Source: Palleronia sp. LCG004 (GTDB lineage: Bacteria > Pseudomonadota > Alphaproteobacteria > Rhodobacterales > Rhodobacteraceae). Taken from it: a stretch of 64,000 nucleotides of DNA. This document shows, piece by piece, positions 26,926-34,966 of this stretch (position 1 is the first letter of the stretch; the number at the start of each line of letters is the position of its first letter). The stretch is taken from assembly GCF_032931615.1 (NCBI RefSeq), contig NZ_CP136759.1:558001-622000 (forward strand), read 5' to 3'. The notes beneath the pieces are model-generated. The model ran no database searches. It had not been told where the DNA came from and saw nothing but the letters and a program-made list of their open reading frames with translations. Both the position numbers and the translations under genes were made by a program.

Positions 26926-27539
26926 AATACCGATCCTCCCCGCGCTAGCGCCGCTGTGCCGCTTGGATGCGCTCATAATCGGCGTCGCCCTTGTCCTGCA
27001 CGCGATTGCGGTTGTCATCGCGTACCCACACCTTGCGCCACAAACGAGCCGAGAGGGACGGGCGACGCTCTTCGGCGGGGCGTACAGACTCTTGGTGCCG
27101 CGAGTGCTCGCACGCGTCAGCAATGGCGTCCTGTGCGCGGGCAGTAACCGCCGTTTCCGGCGTCGGTGTTCTCGAGGGTCATACTGCACCGCGGATCGCG
27201 ACGTGGTCCACCCGGCTTGCAAGCCGTTAATATAAATTGCCATTCTTGTCCGAATTCGTGGGGCACATCGGCATTGATCTGACAGAATTTATTGTGGTTT
27301 TTGGCGGGCCGGTAGGGACTTGGATCCGGTGATTGGTCTTCGGGCTGGGATCTGGATCTTCTCGGTGGTCGAAGGGGGGAAAGCGCACTTTCGCTACAAG
27401 CAAACGGGACCCCACGGCCCGTTAAGCGTCAGTGCTGGGGTAGTAATCCGTTAGAAATGGACGGAAACATTAAATGCGAAGACTGATCGCGGACCGCGCA
27501 GACTGGAGAAATCTTACGTTTCATTTGTCGAGCGACAGC
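26926..27539. other. Gene remnants between IS and acyltransferase
   Basis: No intact gene. A minus-strand stretch around 26950-27110 reads SLSARLWRKVWVRDDNRNRVQDKGDADYERIQAAQRR and then stops. It looks like the tail of a lost gene, of unrecognised family. A GAAAG-CGCA-CTTTC hairpin occurs near 27380. This segment probably formed by deletion next to the IS. Confidence 0.4.
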
Positions 27540-28640
27540 CTATCTTGCTTCGTGAGATTTAAGTTGTAGAGAGAACTTTCTCGCCCAACCTTGAATCGCC
27601 GGGGGTTGAAAAAGAATAGATAGTCCAAGATATTTAGTTATTCGTTCGGCAAGTATGGATCCGCAAAGTGCAAAGCCTGAAATGAAAAACAGCGCAAGAG
27701 TTCCGGACGTGATGCCTAATTCTACCAGCATCGCAAAGCCAACGGCAATAAATATCTGGTGAAATAGAAATACCTCCAGGGTACGCTTACCTAGCCAGCT
27801 AAGTTTATTTGCTCCCCATGTCCATTCGCAGATCAACCTCGCGAGACCGAGTGCCATAAAGATCATGGGGATCGAATAGATGAACCTGATAAGATTCACA
27901 TTAGTGGTTGCGATTAAGGTGTCAATCAGATTTACCGCGAACCAGCACGTTACCCCAATCCCAAATGAAACGAATGCATTCCGAAGTCTTTCAAGAGATG
28001 AGACAACATTTGGTGCGAAAAGATATCCAGTGAAGAAGCTTAGAAGTGCGTAGTCAGGTAACTGCTGAACGAAAGAGTTTGCGATAACAGTAGGTCCGAA
28101 CTGAACCAGTATCATTAAACCGATGTTGATTCCCGCAACAATGGAGACCTGATGCCTTCGCCGAAAGCTCGATACTAAACGTATTATGAGTGAAATGATT
28201 AAAATGGCATATACGAACCATAGATTGCTTATGGGGTCCCAAAAAAGTCGACTCCAATGATGCAAGCCATCATACTGTGGATATAAATCGATCAGGCGTT
28301 CAAGTCCAAAACTTATTAGCGTCCAGGCAAATATAATCCAAATAAGGACCCTAAACCGGCTTACGGCGACCGTTCTCCAAGGCTTCCTCAAACCCCAATA
28401 ACCTAAAACCCCTGAGCAGAAAAAGAACAGAGGCATTCTTAAGTCTAGTAAAAGGTTTGTATTCAGCCACCTAACAGTTTCGTTGATAGGACCAATAACG
28501 GATGCAGTATGCGAGGAATGTAGAAATACAACCAAGATAATTGTTGCACCTCGTGCTAAGTCTAGCCATTCGACTCTTTTGTTTACTTTTCGCTCAAGGT
28601 GAGCGCTGGTACTGTCATGGTTGGACACAGATTGGCTCAA
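27540..28640 (-). CDS. Acyltransferase-3 family membrane protein (surface polysaccharide O-acyltransferase type)
   Basis: 366 residues, about ten membrane segments. It opens with KRVEWLDLARGATIILVVFLHSSHT, where the RxxxLDxxRGxAIxxVVxxH pattern and the following His belong to acyltransferase_3/OafA proteins. LRMPLFFFCSGVLGYWGLRK is the next conserved block. These enzymes transfer acetyl or other acyl groups onto cell-surface or exported glycans. The gene is strikingly AT-rich compared with every neighbour (many AT-ending codons), a sign of transfer from a distant host. It is bounded on both sides by IS903-type elements. The substrate is unknown. Confidence 0.85.
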   Translation of the reverse strand: MSQSVSNHDSTSAHLERKVNKRVEWLDLARGATIILVVFLHSSHTASVIGPINETVRWLNTNLLLDLRMPLFFFCSGVLGYWGLRKPWRTVAVSRFRVLIWIIFAWTLISFGLERLIDLYPQYDGLHHWSRLFWDPISNLWFVYAILIISLIIRLVSSFRRRHQVSIVAGINIGLMILVQFGPTVIANSFVQQLPDYALLSFFTGYLFAPNVVSSLERLRNAFVSFGIGVTCWFAVNLIDTLIATTNVNLIRFIYSIPMIFMALGLARLICEWTWGANKLSWLGKRTLEVFLFHQIFIAVGFAMLVELGITSGTLALFFISGFALCGSILAERITKYLGLSILFQPPAIQGWARKFSLQLKSHEAR

Positions 28641-29062
28641 TAATCATTGTAAAATGCAATCGGTTACATTTTATAGACTTTGAGTTGATCTGTTGGTCAA
28701 CAGCTAACTAGCGTTATAGTAAATTACTATGTACGGATGTGTTGTGGGATTAAATACAACCGTAAGATAATCAGTTAGGTAATTCGCGGGGGTAGAAGGT
28801 CTACCGGCAAGTCTGTCGAGCGACATAAGGCCGGATAATCAGTTCCGGCCCGAACTGCAATTGTGAGTAGGATAGACTGGGTTGAGGTCAAAGCAGACAA
28901 TTACAACCCGGTTCGGGCTGCAAGAGAGCGAATCATGCTGGGCCGTCGATGGCGAAATCTTCCACTTAGCTTGTGAGCCAGTGATATGCATTGCGTTCCT
29001 TGTCCGCTTTACCGGGACATATGGGCCTGTATTTTTAAAGTATTTTCGGTTTTGTAGATCCC
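28641..29062. other. AT-rich gene-free stretch
   Basis: It holds the upstream region of the acyltransferase gene, AT-rich like that gene, and then sequence leading to the left end of the second IS. I see no gene, RNA or clear repeat. The AT-rich block therefore spans about 27.4-28.9 kb as one foreign segment. Confidence 0.5.
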
Positions 29063-30175
29063 GGCTCTGTTGCGCAAATGGCGTGAATGGCGAACATCCC
29101 CTTTCCCCCGACGCACTTATCCTACAGGCTCGGTGATGGGTATGCCGAGCGCGGTGTAACCGTTCAGCACGGCGGCGCGGACCTTGAGATCCGCGACTTG
29201 GGAATCGAAGTCGCGTGCCATGAGGCTCTGCCCCAGCAGCTTCACGCAATGCATCTTCGTCTCGGCGCGGCTTCGGCGGTGGTATCCGCTCCATTTTCGC
29301 CAGATGGCGCGGCCAAGGTATTTCGACGCGCGCAGGGCCCGTTCCGGGCGATGGCTTCCATGGCTTGGCGTTCTTGTGCGGCGGTATCACGGCGTTTGCG
29401 CCCCGGTCCGCGACCGCGTCGTGGCATCTGCGGGTATCGTGGGCACCGTTCGCGGTGACCGACCCGATCTCCACGTCAGCAGGGATCTGGCCGAGCAGTT
29501 CGGGCAGCATGGGCGCATCAGCAACGATGCTACCGGTGACCTCCCTCTCGGCAGATTTGCTTTGAAAATTGCCTGTCGGGCAGTGGATGGCCCGAATTTC
29601 CAGTGTGTGCTCGTCGACGCCGATGTGGATCTTGCGCCAGAGACGGCGCTTCGCGCCACCATGCTTGAGGGCGTGCCACTCGCCTTCACCTTCGGCCTTG
29701 ATGCCATTCGGCATTGTCCTTGGACCAATGGCGGTCAATGCCTCATTGTCGATCAACATGTTCAACGGGCCTTGAGAGCCACGGTCGGGAATGGCCACGG
29801 CCAAGGTCTTCTGACGCTTGCTCAGCGTACTGAAAGAAGGCACCGTCCAGGTAAGCCCGACCAGTTGTAAGAAGGTTTCAACGAACCCGGTCTTCTGCCG
29901 AAGGGCTATGCCGAAGAGCACCCTCATCGTGAGGCATATCTGAATTGCGGCGTCGCAATATAACGGCTGTCTGCCTCGCTTGCCGGTCGGCGGAGGCACC
30001 CAGGCCATGTCCGGATCGAACCAGATGGTCAGGGAGCCACGCTGCTTCAGCGCTTCATCGCAGGTTGGCAAGTTCTTGGTCTTGTAGCTCGGCGGGGTTG
30101 GTCTGCTCATGCGGCCCAGCTACTATGCTGGTTCGCAAGATGAATCCCTCACCCCAGCCTTTGCGCAACAAAGCC
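29063..30175 (-). mobile_element. IS5-family element, IS903 group, inactivated copy
   Basis: 1113 bases with ends GGCTCTGTTGCGCAAA (29063) and, at the right, the complement of GGCTTTGTTGCGCAAA (ending 30175). Flanks GTAGATCCC and GTTCGATCC are similar but not identical, so a 9-base duplication is not clear. It is longer than the first copy because of small in-frame insertions in the transposase. Confidence 0.88.
29122..30110 (-). pseudogene. IS903-group transposase, frameshifted
   Basis: The N-terminus MSRPTPPSYKTKNLPTCDEALKQRGSLTIWFD and the core through VTANGAHDTRRCHDAVADRGANAVIPP are in one frame. The C-terminus (RASKYLGRAIWRKWSGYHRRSRAETKMHCVKLLGQSLMARDFDSQVADLKVRAAVLNGYTALGIPITEPVG) is in another. 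A one-base loss near 29340 explains the shift. Extra residues also occur after LIDNE (LTAIGPRTMPN) and after IRAI (HCPTGNFQSKSAE), where relatives have none. The transposase is therefore probably inactive. Confidence 0.85.
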
Positions 30176-30463
30176 GTTCGATCCCAAGGCAGCGATCCGC
30201 CGATTAGGGTTTCAATTCTCGGCTCCATTGGAACGCGGTTGCCGACAAAGCTATAGTACTAGGCTGACGATTAAACTGCGGGACCAAATAAATCTGCTTT
30301 CTACCGAAAAATAAACCGAATGCCGTATAAGGGCTGAATCACAACCACCATTCACCTGATATGCAGTTCGCATTCCGGTTTTCTTCCCGTAGAAAAGTGT
30401 GATGCTACCACGCTCGTCGCGCGATCAGCCGACAAGGCGCGGGAACCGGCGGAGACGATCGTC
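30176..30463. other. Gene-free stretch between IS and ABC transporter remnant
   Basis: About 290 bases with no supported gene. The minus-strand tail of the ABC ATPase remnant may extend to a TGA near 30430, beyond the amber codon that now ends its frame. Nothing else seen. Confidence 0.45.
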
Positions 30464-31142
30464 CTAGGGCACGTTGAGAATTGCCTCAGGCGGACCCTGC
30501 TCGACGATGCGGCCGCCCTCCATAAAGAGAATACGGTCGGCAATCTCACGGGCGAATTGCATCTCGTGGGTGACGATCAGCATCGTCTGGCGGCGCTCGG
30601 CGACGCGCCGCATGAGGTCCAGAACCTCGCCCACCCATTTGAGATCGAGCGCCGAAGTCGGCTCGTCGAAGAGCATCAGGTTCGCGCCGATCGCCATCGT
30701 CCGGCCGATCCCGACGCGCTGTTGCTGCCCGCCCGACAGCGCCGCGGGATAGCTGTCGGCCTTGTCGGCTAGTCCCGTCGAGCGCCCGACGTTCCGCGTC
30801 AGCCTTGGGGTGGCCCTGTACGGTCACGAGGGCCTCCATGATGTTCTGCTTCGCTGTCATGTTGGCGAAGAGCGCGTAATTCTGGAATACGAACGAGGTC
30901 GCGCGCTGCAGGGAGAGGATCTAGCGACGACCGGCACGGGCCGCGTCGATCTATACCTCGCCTACCGCGATCTTGCCCGCGTCGGGACGATCGAGGAAGT
31001 TAAGGCAGCGCAAGAGCGTGAATTTGCCCGTCCCAGAGGGGCCAATGACGACTACGAGTTCGCCTTCGGAGATGTCGAGGTTGATCCCGCCGAGTACCGT
31101 TGTCTCGCCGAAGCGCTTGGTAAGGCCGTGCACCGCTATCAT
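30464..31142 (-). pseudogene. Polar amino-acid ABC transporter ATPase, broken
   Basis: Recognisable as a GlnQ/HisP-type ATPase. It starts MIAVHGLTKRFGETTVLGGINLDISEGELVVVIGPSGTGKFTLLRCLNFLD, where the Walker A serine is replaced by Phe. Two in-frame TAG codons follow KIAVGEV and AARAGRR. The frame resumes with SFVFQNYALFANMTAKQNIMEALVTVQGHPKADAERRALD, then a small deletion shifts it before GLADKADSYPAALSGGQQQRVGIGRTMAIGANLMLFDEPTSALD. A further TAG ends the frame at 30464, although a plausible tail (DDRLRRFPRLVG) continues. The gene abuts the permease start in an ATGA-like overlap, so it was the last gene of the operon. Confidence 0.88.
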
Positions 31143-31801
31143 CGCGCATAGGCCCTGTTGAGGCCAAGCTCAAGTTGCTTCTGGCCCTGGTTCAATGTCT
31201 CGACGGTGACCCAGTAGAGGATCGCCACAACGAGGAACGCCTTGAAGTAGAGGAAGTTGCCACACGCCTCCTTCTGGGTCGCGCCCATCACCTCGGCTAC
31301 GCCAAGCGTAAAGGCCAGCGACGTTCCCTTGATCATGTCGATGAAGTAATTGACGAGCGTGAGAGCGGCGATGCGACCGGCCTGGGGCAAAACGATGCGG
31401 CGCATCATCCGGCCCTGCGTCATGCCGATGGAATGGGCGGCCTCCCATTGCGAGCGATCAACGCCGCTAATGGCGGCCCTGATCGCCTCGGCCATGTAGG
31501 CAGAGAAATGCCGCGTCAGCCGCATAATCGCCGCCGTCACGCCGTTAATCTTCGTTAGGAAGGAAAGCATCTGCGGCAATCCATAATAGAAGAGGAATAG
31601 CTGAACGAGAAGCGGCGTGGCCCGAAAGAAGCTGATGAAAAGCACGACCAGCCAATCGAGCCCCGGCACGCGGATCACACGCTCGACGGCAAGGAGCGAT
31701 GCCAACACCATCGCTACCACCGCCATGAACAGAGTCAGCGGCACATAGCCCAGGATGACGGGCAACAGCCCCAGCATGTAGTCGAAGTCGAGCGGGCGCA
31801 T
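31139..31801 (-). CDS. Polar amino-acid ABC transporter permease
   Basis: 220 residues, five predicted membrane helices, HisM/GlnP type. The EAA-like loop for ATPase contact is visible as QWEAAHSIGMTQGRMMRRIVLPQAGRIAALTLVNYFIDMIKGTSLA. The N-terminal LLPVILGYVPLTLFMAVVAMVLASLLA is the usual opening. The frame is intact, while both partner genes (ATPase downstream, binding protein upstream) are broken, so the transporter cannot work as encoded. Substrate would be a polar amino acid by family; not determinable here. Confidence 0.9.
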   Translation of the reverse strand: MRPLDFDYMLGLLPVILGYVPLTLFMAVVAMVLASLLAVERVIRVPGLDWLVVLFISFFRATPLLVQLFLFYYGLPQMLSFLTKINGVTAAIMRLTRHFSAYMAEAIRAAISGVDRSQWEAAHSIGMTQGRMMRRIVLPQAGRIAALTLVNYFIDMIKGTSLAFTLGVAEVMGATQKEACGNFLYFKAFLVVAILYWVTVETLNQGQKQLELGLNRAYAR

Positions 31802-31809
31802 CGTTCAGT

Positions 31810-32590
31810 TCAATTCGAAAGTGAGATCGTGATGTCGCTGTCGAACCACTTCTGGGAAATCTGCGACAATGTGCCGTCTTCCTTAAGCGTGCTCAGCGCC
31901 TCTTCGACGCGGTCGCGGAGTGCGCGTCTGGCCTCGTCGTTACGGAATGGCACGGCATTACGGAATGGCACGGCATTGCGGATTTCGGAGAACGGCTGGC
32001 CGGCATGGTGAAAGGGGCAGGGGGCTTTGCTGAATGACCTGGGTGGACGAGACGCAATCCATGACAAAGGCAGCTACGCGCCCGACTGCCGTGTCCTGTT
32101 CGATATTTAGTTCGTAAGTCCTTATGTCAATCTCATCCGCGAAGAGCAGATCGCGTAGAAGCTGCTCGAAATTCGAACCGAGATTAACCGCCACAGTCTT
32201 GCCGCGCAGGTCTTCGACGCTTCCGATCTCGTCGTTGCCTTCACGGGTCACAACCTGCGCGCCGTCGATGACATAGGGCTACGTGAATGCATACGCCGCT
32301 TCGCGTTCAGGGGTGATCGTGATCTGGTTGGCGATTGTGTCGATCCGTCCGGCCTCGAGTGCGCCGATCAGGCCGGACAAGGTCATCGTTTCGAACGCGA
32401 TGTCGAGTCCGGCTTCTCCGCCCACAGCATTCATCACGCCGACCTCGAAGCCCTGCAACTCGTCCTGGCGCACGAAGGTAAAAGGAAAATACCCCCCGGA
32501 CAAGCCACCGCGAAGCGTGTCGTCCTGCGCGAGCGCGGCACCTGCCTAGCCTGCTGCAAGTATCGACGTGACGGCAAGCGTTCTCAGCAT
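31810..32590 (-). pseudogene. Amino-acid ABC transporter substrate-binding protein, broken
   Basis: Starts at 32590 after AGGAG (MLRTLAVTSILAAG). A TAG interrupts the signal peptide (32546-32548). It continues through SGGYFPFTFVRQDELQGFEVGVMNAVGGEAGLDIAFETMTLSGLIGALEAGRIDTIANQITITPEREAAYAFT to a second TAG (32279-32281). Then PYVIDGAQVVTREGNDEIGSVEDLRGKTVAVNLGSNFEQLL follows, and a frameshift near 32020. The C-terminus (EALSTLKEDGTLSQISQKWFDSDITIS) is clear. This is the SBP_bac_3 family, periplasmic. An 18-base tandem duplication lies inside the last part. Confidence 0.9.
31941..31976. repeat. 18-base tandem duplication in the binding-protein remnant
   Basis: TACGGAATGGCACGGCAT occurs twice in succession (31941-31958, 31959-31976). 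This duplicates six codons (AVPFRN read on the minus strand) without shifting the frame. It looks like a recent slippage event in a gene no longer under selection. Confidence 0.9.
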
Positions 32591-33230
32591 GGTGAAGCTC
32601 CTTGATGTTTGAAAGACGGAAGTGCGCCACCGTGCCGCGAGTTCAACTCGCCGCGTCAAGATATGTGCGTATGTCCGTGGGGCGAGCGCGCGACCCGAAC
32701 AGCTTTCGCATCGCGGGCCATGGAGGCGACTGAATTTGCTTTGAAGGCCAGCCGGTCAGAAGGCTGTTCGGAAGTCGGGCAACGTTCCGCTACTTGCTTC
32801 CGCACTCGAGATGCGCGGCGGTTCGCGGGGTCGGGTGTCCGTTTCCCGCTCATCCGGTCGACGAAATGAGACTGTCGCACGGATGCGCTAGCGAACCCGA
32901 TCAGCAACCGATAAGAGGATCCCGGCACACGATCCCGAAGCGGGTGCCGCGACGCGTCGATCGTTCGGGATGGAGAGACGGGATCGTGGCCGGACAAATA
33001 TGTCTTGATTGGCGAAGCGTCCGCCGCGTCGATCCGCAAGGATGGCGCGCTTGGTATCTATACGATGCCGGGCGGGATACGAAATTCGCGAATCGCCCTA
33101 ATATTGGGACGCCACGTGCCGCCATATGGCAAACCGGCAAGTTCGTGCCGTTTTCTCGGTCGGAAATTTGAACTCATCGGCTCGATCCACACTTTAACCC
33201 CCATTGAAACAGCACACCGTTCGTAGATTC
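32591..33230. other. Long gene-free stretch before the opg operon
   Basis: About 640 bases between the dead ABC operon and opgG. No coding frame with convincing protein on either strand and no structured RNA recognised. It must contain the opg operon promoter. It may mark the junction between accessory and core sequence. Confidence 0.5.
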
Positions 33231-34814
33231 ATGAAGAAGCGCACCGCGCCCCTATCCCGAAGGCATTTCCTTGCGACGGCATCGTCCCTTGCGATCTGGC
33301 CTGCCATGTCCACGCTTCCTGCCATGGCGCAGGATGCGCCCTCAGATGAGCGCGAAAGCTTCAGCTTCGCCGCGCTGACAGACAGTATGCGCGAGGCCGC
33401 CAAGGCTCCCTACGAGCCACCCGCGCCGATCGAAGGTCCATGGGCCGCGCTCGATTACGATGCGTACCGGCGCATAAACTTCGACACCGACCGGGCCGTC
33501 TGGGCCGGCGACGATGCCGTCTTCCAGCTGCATGCCTATCCTATGGGCTGGCTCTTCCGCGAGCCGCTCCGGATATTTGAGGTGACGGACGGAACCGCGC
33601 GGCCGATCGAGTTCACCTTGGACGATTTCCGCGTCGATCCCGGCGTGGCCGCGGATCTGTCGGGTGAGAACGGCCCCTCGCTTCCGGGCGTGGCAGGATT
33701 CCGAATCAACACCCCGCTCAACGATCCTTCGCGGTACGACGAGGTCGTATCGTTCCTCGGGGCGAGCTATTTCCGCGCGCTTGGTCGCGGTAATACATAT
33801 GGGATCAGTGCGAGGGGTCTTGCCGTCAACACCGCGACCGGTCGAGACGAAGAGTTTCCCCGGTTCAGCGCGGCATGGCTCGAGCGGCCGGCACCGGGCG
33901 CGGAACAGATCGTGTTCTACACGGCTCTCGAAAGCGCATCCGTAACCGGTGCCTTCCGCTTCGTTCTTAGGCCTGGCGAGACGACCGTGATCGACGTCAC
34001 CACACGTCTCTTCATGCGGCAGGATGTCCGGCAACTCGGCATCGCGCCGCTGACGTCGATGTATCTCTTCGGTCCGTCCGATCGTGGGGGATTTGACGAT
34101 TACCGCCCCGCCGTTCACGACAGCGAGGCGTTGATCCTGACAAGTGCGGGACAGACGAGCTTCCGTCAGCTTGCAAACCCTCCCCGGCTTGCCAACTCCT
34201 ACCTCGCCGCCCGAAACCCCCAATCCTTCGGTCTGGTCCAGCGCAGCCGCGAATTCGATCAGTACCTCGATTCCGGAGCGCATTACGAGCGCCGTCCCTC
34301 CCTTATCGTGGAACCGGTCGGCGAATGGGGGGCAGGCAATGTACGCCTGATCGAAATTCCCTCCGAGCTAGAGGTAAACGACAACATCGTTGCTTTCTGG
34401 GTGCCCGAAGCAGAAGCACGCGCGGGTGACGAACTGTCGTTCGACTACAGGCTTTACTGGGGAATGGACCCTGCCGGAGCACGATCCGACAAGGCGTGCG
34501 TTCTTCGGACGACGACCGGTGAGGGAGGTGTGTCTGGCGTCGCGAACGCGAACGGTCACCGTAAGTTCGTCATCGATTTCCAGGGCGGCACGCTCGGAGA
34601 GATCGATGACCCCGAGGCGGTCACTCCATCGGCATCCGCAACGAACGGAGAAATTGCAGAGGCGGTCTTGTCGCGGATCGACGGCACCGACATTTGGCGT
34701 CTCGTACTCGAGGTCGACGCGACCTCGGGGCAGGCAGTCGAACTTCGAGCCGATCTCCGGGCGAACGATGTGCCCCTGAGCGAAACATGGTTGTACCAAT
34801 GGCAGACAGAATGA
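33231..34814 (+). CDS. opgG: Periplasmic glucan biosynthesis protein OpgG (MdoG)
   Basis: 527 residues. The N-terminus, MKKRTAPLSRRHFLATASSLAIWPAMSTLPAMAQDAP, is a twin-arginine signal peptide (SRRHFLA) with cleavage after AMA. The mature part has the MdoG domain: FDTDRAVWAGDDAVFQLHAYPMGWLFREPLRIFEV, FRINTPLNDPSRYDEVVSFLGASYFRALGRGNTYGISARGLAVNTA and FPRFSAAWLERP. OpgG acts in the periplasm on the backbone of osmoregulated periplasmic glucans. I chose the ATG at 33231 rather than a TTG 27 bases earlier because the signal peptide fits. It leads the operon; the next small gene overlaps its stop by four bases. Confidence 0.95.
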   Translation: MKKRTAPLSRRHFLATASSLAIWPAMSTLPAMAQDAPSDERESFSFAALTDSMREAAKAPYEPPAPIEGPWAALDYDAYRRINFDTDRAVWAGDDAVFQLHAYPMGWLFREPLRIFEVTDGTARPIEFTLDDFRVDPGVAADLSGENGPSLPGVAGFRINTPLNDPSRYDEVVSFLGASYFRALGRGNTYGISARGLAVNTATGRDEEFPRFSAAWLERPAPGAEQIVFYTALESASVTGAFRFVLRPGETTVIDVTTRLFMRQDVRQLGIAPLTSMYLFGPSDRGGFDDYRPAVHDSEALILTSAGQTSFRQLANPPRLANSYLAARNPQSFGLVQRSREFDQYLDSGAHYERRPSLIVEPVGEWGAGNVRLIEIPSELEVNDNIVAFWVPEAEARAGDELSFDYRLYWGMDPAGARSDKACVLRTTTGEGGVSGVANANGHRKFVIDFQGGTLGEIDDPEAVTPSASATNGEIAEAVLSRIDGTDIWRLVLEVDATSGQAVELRADLRANDVPLSETWLYQWQTE

Positions 34815-34966
34815 CTCCCGAGGATTGGAATATACCCGTCGCGGATCCGGCCGAATGGCTTCCGGCGGACGCGCCACGCGAAATGAGGCTTCAGGTTCTG
34901 GAGCCCGCCGACAAGCGCGGTGCACCATTGCTTTCGCGCCTGCTCGAGCGGCGTGCCGATGCCTGA
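34811..34966 (+). CDS. Small protein between opgG and opgH (opgI position)
   Basis: A 51-residue protein, MTPEDWNIPVADPAEWLPADAPREMRLQVLEPADKRGAPLLSRLLERRADA. Its ATG overlaps the opgG stop (ATGA), and its own stop overlaps the opgH start, so all three are translationally coupled. Rhodobacter sphaeroides has a gene called opgI at the same place in its opgGIH-opgC operon. Correspondence is inferred from position, not from sequence memory. No membrane segment or signal; a cytoplasmic accessory of OpgH is plausible. Confidence 0.7.
   Translation: MTPEDWNIPVADPAEWLPADAPREMRLQVLEPADKRGAPLLSRLLERRADA

Noticed and set aside
30176..30200. GTTCGATCC next to the right end of the second IS as a tRNA T-arm remnant or attachment site
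   Set aside because: Only the short loop motif fits; no acceptor stem or anticodon arm can be drawn.
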